The position numbers and the translations under genes are program-made. Positions 8,047 to 16,769 of a stretch of 64,000 nucleotides of DNA are shown here, one piece after another. The notes beneath the pieces were generated by a model. It was not told the DNA's origin and searched no databases. It saw nothing but the letters and a program-made list of their open reading frames with translations. The stretch spans positions 186,001 through 250,000 of the forward strand of contig CAJTDK010000005.1 of NCBI GenBank assembly GCA_910575105.1, read 5' to 3'. How positions within the stretch are numbered: the stretch's first letter is position 1; every line of letters starts with the position of its first letter. The stretch is from Lachnospiraceae bacterium. Its GTDB lineage: Bacteria; Bacillota; Clostridia; Lachnospirales; Lachnospiraceae.

Positions 8047-8931
8047 ATGGAAATCAGAGAAGGCTTTATGCCGTACTTAGAGTACAAGACCTATTACCGT
8101 ATCGTGGGGGAAAATACCGGTAATAAGAAACCGTTAGTTCTGCTGCACGGAGGACCAGGTTCCACGCACAATTATTTTGAGGTGCTGGACAGGCTGGCAG
8201 AGGAGGACGGACGCCAGATTGTGATGTACGATCAGATCGGATGCGGGGAATCTTATGTAGAGAACCGTCCGGATCTGTGGAATGCGGCGACATGGATCAA
8301 TGAGCTGGTTGCCTTAAGAGAGCATCTTGGGCTTGATGAGATGCATCTTCTGGGACAGTCCTGGGGCGGTATGCTGCTTCTTGATTATGTATGCAACCAT
8401 AAGCCGGAGGGGCTTAAGAGCCTGATCCTTTCCAGCACGCTTCCGGCGTCCTGGATGTGGGGGATCGAGCAGCACCGGATGATCAAAGAGCTTCCGCAGG
8501 AGATGCAGGATGCCATCGAGAAGGCGACGTCTACCAATGACTACAGCGATCCGGTCTATCAGGCAGCGGAGGCTGAGTATATGCTCCGCCACGCGGCAGG
8601 CGCAGTTACCGATGAGTCGCCGGAGTGCTTAAGGCGGCCGGTCAAGAAAGGCGGCGAGGCTTATGTTGTCGGCTGGGGTCCGAACGAGTATACGCCGATG
8701 GGTACCCTCAAGGAGTACGATGTAACCGAGCAGCTTAAGGACATCAAGGAGCCGACTCTTGTCATCAACGGCGGCAACGATCTGTGTACGCCGTATATTG
8801 CAAAATATATGTATGACAGGATTCCGAATTCTGAGTGGGAGCTTTTCCGTACCTGCCGCCATATGTGCTTTGTGGAGGACAACGACAGATACGTAGAGCT
8901 GATGAAAGAGTGGCTGAATAAGAACGATTAA
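8047..8931 (+). CDS. pip: Proline iminopeptidase-like alpha/beta hydrolase
   Basis: This 294-residue cytosolic hydrolase of peptidase family S33 removes N-terminal proline or other residues from small peptides. Visible parts are the oxyanion-hole motif HGGPG (residues 34-38), the nucleophile elbow GQSWGG with Ser105, the late acid block INGGNDLCTP and the catalytic His in TCRHMCFVED. The cap domain between them is of the lactobacillal proline iminopeptidase type. AGGGAGG lies upstream of the ATG. It stands as a single gene followed by a hairpin. Other alpha/beta hydrolases share the fold, so the exact substrate is inferred. Confidence 0.85.
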   Translation: MEIREGFMPYLEYKTYYRIVGENTGNKKPLVLLHGGPGSTHNYFEVLDRLAEEDGRQIVMYDQIGCGESYVENRPDLWNAATWINELVALREHLGLDEMHLLGQSWGGMLLLDYVCNHKPEGLKSLILSSTLPASWMWGIEQHRMIKELPQEMQDAIEKATSTNDYSDPVYQAAEAEYMLRHAAGAVTDESPECLRRPVKKGGEAYVVGWGPNEYTPMGTLKEYDVTEQLKDIKEPTLVINGGNDLCTPYIAKYMYDRIPNSEWELFRTCRHMCFVEDNDRYVELMKEWLNKND

Positions 8932-8984
8932 GCCGCCGGCCGCGGAGTGCAGGGTACACGGTTAGAGATTTAATGGACAAAAGA

Positions 8985-9035
8985 GAAAAAGACAGGGACA
9001 TTCCAGACAAAAGGAGATGCCCCTGTTTTCTTTTT
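8985..9035. terminator. Bidirectional terminator between convergent genes
   Basis: ACAGGGACAT and ATGCCCCTGT pair with one mismatch across a 16-nt loop, flanked by A-rich sequence on the left and TTTTCTTTTT on the right. It can serve both convergent neighbours. Confidence 0.75.
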
Positions 9036-9082
9036 CCTGTTTACTGTCTGGCAAATATCTGACGGCATCCCTGAAAGCGATG

Positions 9083-9814
9083 CTACAGATATCCGCCGTC
9101 CACCCCGATCACCTGCCCGGTCATATATTCCGGTGCATTTGCTATGTCCCAGATGACCTTAGCGATCTCGCTGGGTGTGCAAAAGCGTCCCATCGGGATG
9201 TCATAGGCTAATGCCTGCTTTTCCTCTTCGTTAAGCTGTCCGTTCATCGCCGTATCGACCACTCCGCAGGCAACGGCATTCACCTGGATGCTGCTTGGCG
9301 CAAGCTCCTTTGCCAGCGCCCGGGTAAGTCCGCCCACGCCAGCCTTAGAGGCAGAATAAGCCGTCTCGCAGGAGGCGCCCGATACGCCCCACATGGAAGA
9401 GACATTGATGATCCGCCCGCGTTTTACTGCTACCATCCCGGGAATGGCGGCACGGCAGCAGTAAAATACAGAAGAAAGATTCGTCTGCATGATCCGCTGC
9501 CACTCTCCGTCGCTCATCTCACTCAGCAGCCCGATATGGGAAATCCCCGCATTATTCACCAGCACATCAAGCCGCCGGCAGGTCTGGCCGATTCGCTTAA
9601 ACATCACCCTCACTTCGTCCGGATTACCCACGTCACCCATCAGGATCTCACAGGAACCAAGGCCCGAAGAATCAATCTCCTCCTTCACCGCCGCAATCTC
9701 TTTGGCCGAACGGCGGCAATTCAAAAAAACATGGAATCCATTCTCTGCAAAAAGCAGAGCGGTACTCCGCCCGATGCCTCGGGACGAGCCCGTGACCAGC
9801 ACATATCTCTTCAT
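9083..9814 (-). CDS. Short-chain dehydrogenase/reductase, FabG-like
   Basis: This 243-residue classical SDR has the NAD(P) motif TGSSRGIG (residues 8-15), the NNAG motif near residue 88, and the catalytic Ser followed by YSASK near residue 152. The C-terminal GQVIGVDGG is typical of 3-oxoacyl-ACP reductases. It is a single gene, not in a fatty acid cluster, so it may act on another keto compound or be a dedicated housekeeping paralogue; the name fabG is not justified. A basic residue in the RxS stretch after the first beta strand suggests NADPH preference. It is divergent from the RND transporter. Confidence 0.88.
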   Translation of the reverse strand: MKRYVLVTGSSRGIGRSTALLFAENGFHVFLNCRRSAKEIAAVKEEIDSSGLGSCEILMGDVGNPDEVRVMFKRIGQTCRRLDVLVNNAGISHIGLLSEMSDGEWQRIMQTNLSSVFYCCRAAIPGMVAVKRGRIINVSSMWGVSGASCETAYSASKAGVGGLTRALAKELAPSSIQVNAVACGVVDTAMNGQLNEEEKQALAYDIPMGRFCTPSEIAKVIWDIANAPEYMTGQVIGVDGGYL

Positions 9815-10029
9815 ATTATAACCTCCCAGTCAATCTGTATTTTTACCCATAAGGCGGCAGCGCTGCCGGCTCGTACAGATATAAATAAAATATAAAATTT
9901 GTCTAAATGCGCAATTAAATCATTTTTTTCTATCAATTATTATACACGACTATTATTGCTATTTGAAGATTCAAGTGCTATTATTTACATATTAGTTTTT
10001 CTGGAAAATGAGATAAAGGAGTATACCCA

Positions 10030-13000
10030 ATGCTTTCAAAATTCAGTGTTAAGAAACCGTATACAGTAGTCGTAGGCGTTGTTTTGATCATCATATTGGG
10101 AGTCGTTTCATTTACGAGGATGACCGTTGACCTGCTTCCAAGCATGAACATGCCTTACGCAATCGTGATGACGACCTACCCGGGAGCCAGCCCGGAGGAG
10201 GTGGAAGAGATCGTGACCAGGCCCGTGGAGCAGACGATGGCCACGGTCAGCAATATTAAGGATATCATGTCCGTGTCCAGTGAGAATGCGTCTACCGTGA
10301 TCATGGAATTCGAGCAGACGTCAAATATGGATTCTGTGACGATAGAGATGCGGGAAAGTCTTGACCAGATCAAGGGATTTTGGCCGGATGAGGTGACAAA
10401 CCCAATGATCATCAAACTGAATCCGGACATGATGCCGGTGCTTGTGGCGGCGGTGAGTGCAGAAGGCGACGGCGTCGCCCAGGTCAGCAAGATCATCGAG
10501 GATGAGGTAATACCGGAGATCGAAAGCGTAGAAGGTGTTGCGTCAGTTTCCGTGACGGGAAGTATTGAAGAGACGGTTGAGATCACACTGAATGAGAAAA
10601 AGATCGATGATGTGGGCGATGACATCAAAGCAGAGATGAAGAAGCAGCTCGATGATGCTAAAAGCGCTCTGAATAAGGCGAAGAAACAGGTGAAGAGCGG
10701 AAAGAGTGCGCTGGAATCCGGGAAGAAGAAAGCAGCTCGGGGTATGGAAAAGGCTGAGTCCCAGGTGTCGGTAAAGAGCGAGGAGCTTAAGCAGGCCCAG
10801 CTTGAACTGACTGAAAAAAAGGCGGAGCTTAATGTCCAGGAGACACAGCTTAACCAGAACATTGCCCTTATCCAGACCCAGAAGAAGAGCGCCCAGACCC
10901 AGCTTGACAATCTGATGCAGGCCAAGGAGTCCTACGATACACTGAAGGAGCAGTACGAAGCTATACCGGACGGGACTCCCGGAAAAGAGGAGATGGGGCA
11001 GCAGCTTGCCCAGATGGAGGAAGTGCTTAAGGATTATGATGCTACATATCAGACGCTGACGGGGACGATCCAGCAGCTTGATGCACAGGAAAAGCAGCTT
11101 TTAGAGGCACAGGCCCAGATGAGCGCCGGAAAAGCCCAGTTAAGCAAGATCGAAAAGCAGGTGAACGACGGCGCCATGACGCTTGCCCAAGCCAGAGGGA
11201 AGCTTGCTTCGGCGCAGCTTCAGGCAGCGGTGGGTATCGGAGAGGGGGCTGCCCAGCTTGCGGCGGGAGAGTCCGCGATCAAGATGCAGGAGGAGCAGCT
11301 CAAGTCAGCGGAAAAAGAGGCGGAGAACAGCGTGAAGGTTGAGGATATCCTGTCTGTGGACACCGTGAAGACGATGCTTTCCGCGCAGAATTTCAGTATG
11401 CCTGCGGGTTATGTTGATGAGGACGGTATAGATTATCTTGTGCGTGTGGGCGATAAGTTTAAGAGCCTTAAGGAGCTTAAGAATTTTACACTTCTGGATA
11501 TGGAGGATATCGATCCGGTCAAGCTTAAGGACATCGCCTCAGTCAAGCTTAAGAATAATGCGGACGAGACCTATGCCAAGATCAACGGGAAGCCGGGGCT
11601 GATGCTGAGTATCCAGAAGCAGACGGGATATTCTACAGGAGATGTAAGCGACAGGGTTTTAGATAGATTTGAACAGATACGGGAGGATAACGAGGATATC
11701 ACTGCGGTAACGCTGATGGATCAGGGCGTTTATATTGATATGATCGTCAATTCGGTTCTTCAGAACCTCCTTTATGGAGCGGTGCTTGCTATTATTATCC
11801 TGCTGCTCTTTTTGAAGAGCCTGCGGTCTACCTTTGTCATAGCATGTTCGATTCCGATCAGTATTATGACGGCGCTGGTGGCCATGTACTTTTCCGGGAT
11901 TACGCTGAATATCATCTCGCTGTCAGGACTGGCGCTGGGAGTCGGTATGCTGGTGGACAACTCCATCGTAGTAATTGAGAATATCTACCGGATGAGAAAT
12001 GAAGAAGGGGCGTCAGCGAAAAAGGCGGCCATGCAGGGGGCGAAGCAGGTGAGCGGTGCGATTCTGGCGTCTACCCTTACGACGGTATGCGTGTTCCTGC
12101 CTATTGTATTTACTCAGGGAATTACGAGGCAGTTGTTCGTGGATATGGGGCTTACCATCGCTTACTCGCTTCTGGCGAGTCTCCTGGTGGCGCTCACTGT
12201 TGTGCCGATGATGTCGGCGGGGCTGCTGAGAAAGACGGAGCAGAGAGAAAGTAAACTTTTTGTTAATATTAAAAAAGTATATGGAAAAGTTTTGCAAAAG
12301 GCATTAAAATTAAAAGTGTTAGTATTGCTTGGAGCGTTTGGGTTGTTTATTGGAAGCGCGGTGCTTGCGGCATCCAACGGAACGGAATTTATGCCGGATA
12401 TGGAGAGTACGCAGATCAGCATGACACTGGAGACGGAGAAAGGGACAAGCCTTGAGGATACGGCCAATGAGGCGGACAAGGTGATGGATATCCTCGGAAA
12501 GATGGAGGATATCGAGGATGTAGGCGCGCTTGTATCGTCGTCAGATATGATGGGGACGCAGGTGGAGACCAATATTATCTCCTTCTATGCGCTCACAAAG
12601 GAGAATCCGTCCCTGTCTAACCGGGAGCTTCAGAAGGAGATTGAAAGTTCTACGAAGGAGATTAACGGAGAGCTGACAGTCAATATGTCGAATATGGACA
12701 TGAGTGCGCTGGGGAGCTCAGGGATCAATGTAGAGATCCGCGGAAGGGATCTGGACAGGCTGCAGGAGATCGCAAAGGATATTAAACAGATCGTGGCTGA
12801 TACTAAGGGTACGCAGAATGTATCTGACGGGACAGAGGACAACACGGAGGAGCTGCGCATCGTGATCAATAAGGCTAAAGCGACAGAGCAGGGACTTACC
12901 GTTGCGCAGGTTTATCAGGAGCTGCACGGCAGGATCGCCGAGCCGTCATCAGCCATAACTCTTGGAACAGACACACAGGATTATGATGTCTATGTCAGGG

Positions 13001-13830
13001 ACGATGAGAATGAGAGCCTGACGCGGGAGGATATCCGCGGGATGAAGCTTAACGTGACGAAGCAGGACGGGACGGTTAAGAAGGTGAAGCTGTCCAGAGT
13101 GGCGGATTTTGTCGATACATCCAGCCTGCAGTCCATCAACCGGAAGGCGCAGACGAGATATATGTCCGTGACGGCGGAGATCAAAGACGACGACAATATC
13201 GGACTGGTCAGCAGCCGGGTGAAGAAGGCGCTTAAGGATTATGAGGTCCCGGAGGGCTATGAGGTGGAGATGACAGGAGAGGATGAGACGATCAATGAGG
13301 CGATGGTCGAGCTGTTCAAGATGCTGGCTCTGGCGCTTGTATTTATGTACCTGATCATGGTAGCACAGTTTCAGTCGCTGCGTTCTCCGTTTATCATCAT
13401 GTTTACCGTGCCCCTTGCATTTACCGGAGGGCTTTTGGCGCTGTGGATTGCCGGTATGGCGGTCAGCGTTATCGCGATGATCGGATTCGTCATGCTGTCA
13501 GGTATTATTGTAAATAACGGAATTGTGTTTATTGATTATACGAATCAGCTCATTGAAGGAGGAATGCCGAAAAAAGCGGCGCTGGTGGAAGCCGGAAAGA
13601 CAAGGCTCAGACCTATCGTCATGACGGCGCTGACGACAATACTCGGATTGTGTACGATGGCGGTAGGTGTCGGCATGGGTTCGGACATGGTTCAGCCTAT
13701 GGCAGTCGTAACGATCGGAGGACTGATATATGGAACTATATTGACGCTTATCGTCGTTCCGTGTATCTTTGATCTGTTTCACAGAAAGGAGAAGGCGAGA
13801 CTGAGAGAGGGGATCGAAAAGGAAGAATAA
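10030..13830 (+). CDS. RND efflux permease with an inserted coiled-coil domain
   Basis: This 1266-residue HAE1-type RND transporter has both halves of the family. The N half has TM1 at residues 12-30, porter motif YPGASPEEVEE, TM2-TM6 and GMLVDNSIVVIENIYR (TM4, with Asn where AcrB has its second Asp). The C half has the matching GIIVNNGIVFIDYTNQ. Residues about 190-435 (nucleotides 10597-11335) are a long coiled coil rich in Lys, Glu, Gln and Ala, inserted in the first extracytoplasmic loop; AcrB at 1049 residues lacks it. No membrane fusion protein gene is adjacent. It probably exports lipids, surfactants or drugs using the proton gradient. GATAAAGGAG precedes the ATG. Confidence 0.93.
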   Translation: MLSKFSVKKPYTVVVGVVLIIILGVVSFTRMTVDLLPSMNMPYAIVMTTYPGASPEEVEEIVTRPVEQTMATVSNIKDIMSVSSENASTVIMEFEQTSNMDSVTIEMRESLDQIKGFWPDEVTNPMIIKLNPDMMPVLVAAVSAEGDGVAQVSKIIEDEVIPEIESVEGVASVSVTGSIEETVEITLNEKKIDDVGDDIKAEMKKQLDDAKSALNKAKKQVKSGKSALESGKKKAARGMEKAESQVSVKSEELKQAQLELTEKKAELNVQETQLNQNIALIQTQKKSAQTQLDNLMQAKESYDTLKEQYEAIPDGTPGKEEMGQQLAQMEEVLKDYDATYQTLTGTIQQLDAQEKQLLEAQAQMSAGKAQLSKIEKQVNDGAMTLAQARGKLASAQLQAAVGIGEGAAQLAAGESAIKMQEEQLKSAEKEAENSVKVEDILSVDTVKTMLSAQNFSMPAGYVDEDGIDYLVRVGDKFKSLKELKNFTLLDMEDIDPVKLKDIASVKLKNNADETYAKINGKPGLMLSIQKQTGYSTGDVSDRVLDRFEQIREDNEDITAVTLMDQGVYIDMIVNSVLQNLLYGAVLAIIILLLFLKSLRSTFVIACSIPISIMTALVAMYFSGITLNIISLSGLALGVGMLVDNSIVVIENIYRMRNEEGASAKKAAMQGAKQVSGAILASTLTTVCVFLPIVFTQGITRQLFVDMGLTIAYSLLASLLVALTVVPMMSAGLLRKTEQRESKLFVNIKKVYGKVLQKALKLKVLVLLGAFGLFIGSAVLAASNGTEFMPDMESTQISMTLETEKGTSLEDTANEADKVMDILGKMEDIEDVGALVSSSDMMGTQVETNIISFYALTKENPSLSNRELQKEIESSTKEINGELTVNMSNMDMSALGSSGINVEIRGRDLDRLQEIAKDIKQIVADTKGTQNVSDGTEDNTEELRIVINKAKATEQGLTVAQVYQELHGRIAEPSSAITLGTDTQDYDVYVRDDENESLTREDIRGMKLNVTKQDGTVKKVKLSRVADFVDTSSLQSINRKAQTRYMSVTAEIKDDDNIGLVSSRVKKALKDYEVPEGYEVEMTGEDETINEAMVELFKMLALALVFMYLIMVAQFQSLRSPFIIMFTVPLAFTGGLLALWIAGMAVSVIAMIGFVMLSGIIVNNGIVFIDYTNQLIEGGMPKKAALVEAGKTRLRPIVMTALTTILGLCTMAVGVGMGSDMVQPMAVVTIGGLIYGTILTLIVVPCIFDLFHRKEKARLREGIEKEE

Positions 13831-13892
13831 AGTGACAGTCTGGAGGTTAATAGATATAAAGTGAGACAGTAGCAGGAAGGAAATGGGGACTG

Positions 13893-14453
13893 GTGATGTC
13901 AGAAGAGGAGATTAAAATGATTAAAAAAGCAAGGGAATTTGCGACGAAGGCGCATGAAGGCCAGTTCCGTAAGGGGACGGAGAGGCCTTATATCGTTCAT
14001 CCGATCGAGGTTGGTGATATCGTGTCATCGATGACGCAGGACGCTGAGGTGATAAGTGCTGCGCTGCTGCACGACACGATTGAGGACTGTGAGCATGTAT
14101 CAAGATCATTGCTGGCGCAGGAATTTTCAGAGCGGGTGGCGAGTATAGTCGCGCAGGAAAGTGAGGACAAGTCTAAGACGTGGATGGAGCGTAAGCGTTC
14201 AACCATCGAGCATATCAGGCATGCTTCCCACGAAGTGCAATTAATCTGTCTCGCAGACAAGCTGTCCAATATTCGTGATATCGACAGGGATTATCCAGTT
14301 TTTGGGGATGAGCTGTGGAACAGATTCCGGATGAAGGATAAGGCCACGATCGGATGGTATTACAAGGGTGTCAGGGATTCCTTGGAAGTGAGTCTGGGCA
14401 TGATGGAGCCTTATGAAGAATACTGTAAGCTGATTAAAAAGAATTTCGGGTAG
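13893..14453 (+). CDS. HD-domain hydrolase, (p)ppGpp-hydrolase-like
   Basis: This 186-residue stand-alone HD protein resembles the hydrolase domain of RelA/SpoT (and small MESH1-type enzymes). Metal ligands are visible as H in YIVHPIEV, HD in LLHDTIEDC and D in CLADKLSNIRDI. There is no synthetase, TGS or ACT domain. It could hydrolyse (p)ppGpp or another nucleotide. The start is GTG 13893 or the adjacent ATG 13896; the ribosome site AGGAAGG is 13-16 nt upstream, so the start is slightly uncertain. A strong terminator follows. Confidence 0.85.
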   Translation: MMSEEEIKMIKKAREFATKAHEGQFRKGTERPYIVHPIEVGDIVSSMTQDAEVISAALLHDTIEDCEHVSRSLLAQEFSERVASIVAQESEDKSKTWMERKRSTIEHIRHASHEVQLICLADKLSNIRDIDRDYPVFGDELWNRFRMKDKATIGWYYKGVRDSLEVSLGMMEPYEEYCKLIKKNFG

Positions 14454-14467
14454 ATAAAAAATATCAG

Positions 14468-14505
14468 GAATGATGCGTCTTTTTGCGGGACGCATCATTC
14501 TTTTT
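14468..14505 (+). terminator. Terminator after the HD hydrolase gene
   Basis: A perfect 12-bp stem GAATGATGCGTC / GACGCATCATTC with a 9-nt loop is followed by TTTTT. Confidence 0.93.
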
Positions 14506-14524
14506 GGTTTGCAGAAAGCTAATG

Positions 14525-14608
14525 TACTGCTGTCGGTCACGGCGTGAAGGGTAATGAAAGGTTACTGTTTATGGGACAGAAATACGCACAGGCTGCGCAT
14601 TCCGTAAG
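14525..14608. repeat. Intergenic repeat element
   Basis: The part 14561-14608, starting GTTACTGTTTATGGG, aligns with 16168-16214 along almost its full length. The part before it (14525-14555) contains GGTCACGGCGTGAA, resembling the centre of the palindrome at 754-781. Confidence 0.5.
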
Positions 14609-14748
14609 AACATGATATAGGAGTGAGAGGCGGCTTTTGCGCAGCAAAACTCGAAAATGCCGCCACGAATCGTTGCTATGAGCGGCTCTTGGGCCGTGAA
14701 TAGAAACCGGTATACTTGGTCCGGGATATGCGAAAGGGAGCAGTCCAG

Positions 14749-15402
14749 TCATTTGAGCTGGGAGAAGAGAGATATTAACGGTTCCAGATATTCTTCCGAG
14801 GAAATGTCGAAAGAACAGGATATCTGTTTCTCAAGCCCTATATCCCGAACAGTTTTTCCCCTTTTTCTCTTCAGCATAAAAGCAAGGCCTTTCATCATCA
14901 TTCTGTCGGTGAAACACATCCTTTCATAACATAATCCGGCCGGCAGGTAAAAATGGGGAAGGCGGGAAAGCTCCTTTTCGGTGAGATTATTCTGCCAAAG
15001 ATGTTCTATGGTGTCTTTTTCTGCAGCGGGTACAGCGCCTGTTACGAAGATGGCGCAAAGCGGGTGTGCCATGCCGGATGTGTCTCGGACCGAGGCGCAG
15101 GGCACAGGTCGCCTGCGGTTATATGCCTTCAGGATTGTCCGAAGTTTTTTCAGGCCGTCAATAGATCCGGCGTGTGCTCTCGTACCAAAGATAATGATGT
15201 CGTAGCCGGATAAAAAAGCAGGTCGGATATTTTTGAAATCTGCCAGGGCACAGCCAAGCCTCTTAGCCAGTAGCTCGGCATATCTCTTGGTAAATCCGGT
15301 GCTGCTTTTGTATATGATTAATATCTTTGGCGCTGAAATCTTATTCCGTGTCTTATTTGGCACTATGTCCGATGCTTTGTTCAGTGCTTTGCTCCGTGTC
15401 AT
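14749..15402 (-). CDS. Flavodoxin-domain protein
   Basis: This 217-residue protein has an N-terminal flavodoxin fold. ILIIYKSSTGFTKRYAELL (about residues 28-46) is the FMN phosphate-binding loop, and IIIFGTRAHAGSIDGLKKL is the second FMN-contacting stretch. The C-terminal 70 residues (YERMCFTDRMMMKGLAFML) resemble the flavodoxin_5/HemG-like group, in which FMN-dependent protoporphyrinogen oxidase is the characterised member; function here is unproven. GATAAGGAGGAA precedes the ATG. The TetR gene immediately upstream on the same strand probably shares its transcript and controls it. Confidence 0.85.
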   Translation of the reverse strand: MTRSKALNKASDIVPNKTRNKISAPKILIIYKSSTGFTKRYAELLAKRLGCALADFKNIRPAFLSGYDIIIFGTRAHAGSIDGLKKLRTILKAYNRRRPVPCASVRDTSGMAHPLCAIFVTGAVPAAEKDTIEHLWQNNLTEKELSRLPHFYLPAGLCYERMCFTDRMMMKGLAFMLKRKRGKTVRDIGLEKQISCSFDISSEEYLEPLISLFSQLK

Positions 15403-15471
15403 GGGCTTCCTCCTTATCTTCCTGTGTGTTAAGCGTATTATATTTAGCTAAATTTAGCAGAATATAATCTG

Positions 15472-16032
15472 TCAGAGCGCTAAGATGTAGCTTAAAAATG
15501 CCTGGCAGGCAGCTTCCTGCCGGGAAAATATCTCGTCCGGCTGGATGCCGGGTTCGGTTACGGAAAAAATCGTTCCAATTCCGATCGTGTAGATGAGCAT
15601 ATTCAGGTGAAGTGCCTTTGCCTGAGAAATACTGATTCCAAACGAAGATGCGATGGATTCAGCAGTCCGCTCATCAGTCTCTGACTGGTAAAGTTCATCC
15701 AGGGAAGATATATTGCGCCTCGGACGCAGGATAAACATCTTGAAAATGTGAGGTTCCTCCTTGGCAAGACGGACGAAGGCATGACCGGTACTCTGGAACA
15801 GGTCAGCCGGGTCAGTGTGCTTTTGCAGATATTGCTTTACGAAGATGCCTGCCTGCTCCATAACCTCCATGCGCAGGCTGTTCATGTTGCTGCAGTAGCT
15901 GTAGATCGGCTGGACAGAGCAGCCGAGCCTGCAGGCGATATTTTTTACGATAAGCTGTTCCATTCCACCGTTTCTGGCCAGCTCAAAGGCAGCGTTTATA
16001 ATCATATCTTTTGTAATCTTTTGCTTCGGCAT
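15472..16032 (-). CDS. TetR family transcriptional regulator
   Basis: This 186-residue regulator has an N-terminal helix-turn-helix: residues about 6-50 cover MIINAAFELARNGGMEQLIV, CRLGCSVQPIYSYCSNM. The variable C-terminal domain would bind a ligand. The chosen ATG at 16032 has GAAAGGAAT upstream; a longer frame to 16101 has no ribosome site. It is transcribed toward the flavodoxin gene 69 bp away. The 60 bp upstream (16096-16158) is nearly pure A+T with several short dyads, probably the promoter and operator shared with the divergent MarR gene. Confidence 0.88.
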   Translation of the reverse strand: MPKQKITKDMIINAAFELARNGGMEQLIVKNIACRLGCSVQPIYSYCSNMNSLRMEVMEQAGIFVKQYLQKHTDPADLFQSTGHAFVRLAKEEPHIFKMFILRPRRNISSLDELYQSETDERTAESIASSFGISISQAKALHLNMLIYTIGIGTIFSVTEPGIQPDEIFSRQEAACQAFLSYILAL

Positions 16033-16167
16033 CGTTCGGATTCCTTTCTGATATAGGTGAATATGCAGTGGCATTAGGGCAGAAAATTTTGCCTTAATCA
16101 ATTATAAATAAATTATATAATTCATTTATATAAATATATTATATATAATTAAAAAAGTTTTGTCAAC

Positions 16168-16214
16168 GTTATTGTTCACAGGTCAGAATGCGCATCGGCT
16201 ACATATTCCGTGAG
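16168..16214. repeat. Intergenic repeat element, copy of 14561-14608
   Basis: It begins GTTATTGTTCACAGGTCAG and ends ATTCCGTGAG; it aligns with 14561-14608 with one single-base gap and scattered substitutions. Confidence 0.5.
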
Positions 16215-16245
16215 AAGATGACAACAACTTACCGAATAAATATTA

Positions 16246-16274
16246 TTTACAAAAATACTTCTATATAGTATAAT
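16246..16274 (+). promoter_or_regulatory. Promoter of the marR gene
   Basis: TTTACA at 16246 and TATAAT at 16269 are separated by 17 bp. The expected start point lies only a few bases before the AGGAGG at 16282, so the leader is very short. Confidence 0.7.
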
Positions 16275-16295
16275 CTTATATAGGAGGATTTAGTG

Positions 16296-16742
16296 ATGAA
16301 TATTCAGGGAGGCAATATGGTTTCGAGGATCAAGCAGCTTAGCAGCAGGATCTTTGAACGGATTCTTTCAGAACAAAATATTGACGCGTTTAACGGAGCG
16401 CAGGGACGGATTCTCTATGTCCTTTGGCAGGAGGAGAATATTTCTTTAAAGGAGCTGTCGGACAGGACCGGACTTGCAGCTACGACGCTTACCAGTATGG
16501 TTGACCGTATGGAGTCATCGGGGCTGGTCTGCCGTGTCCCGGACCAGAGGGACCGCAGGAAGACGCTGCTGCTTTTGACGGAGAAAGCCAGAAGCCTGGA
16601 GGTAGACTATATGGCAGTGTCCGGCCAGATGTCGGAGATCTTTTATGCGGGATTTTCCGACGAGGAGATCAGGCTGTGCGAGGCGATGCTTGAAAGGATA
16701 TATGAGAACCTGAAGCTTCATGATCAGATCATCCGGTGGTAA
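16296..16742 (+). CDS. MarR family transcriptional regulator
   Basis: This 148-residue winged-helix regulator has the DNA-binding core ISLKELSDRTGLAATTLTSM and the wing VPDQRDRRKTLLLLTEKA (residues about 50-100). The ATG at 16296 lies 8 nt after AGGAGG; a GTG one codon earlier is possible. MarR proteins usually respond to small phenolics, drugs or oxidants. The small CxCxxC protein gene follows 27 bp downstream and probably is its co-transcribed target. Confidence 0.9.
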   Translation: MNIQGGNMVSRIKQLSSRIFERILSEQNIDAFNGAQGRILYVLWQEENISLKELSDRTGLAATTLTSMVDRMESSGLVCRVPDQRDRRKTLLLLTEKARSLEVDYMAVSGQMSEIFYAGFSDEEIRLCEAMLERIYENLKLHDQIIRW

Positions 16743-16769
16743 GAAGTATAAAGTATAGGAAGGATGAAG

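Noticed and set aside
14660-15451. Several plus-strand open frames across the flavodoxin gene.
   Set aside because: They are antisense shadows; the minus-strand flavodoxin has a ribosome site, FMN motifs and family length.
16096-16158. Very A+T-rich tract between tetR and marR, considered as a replication origin or attachment site.
   Set aside because: It is only 60 bp, with no DnaA boxes or integrase nearby; a shared promoter/operator region explains it better.
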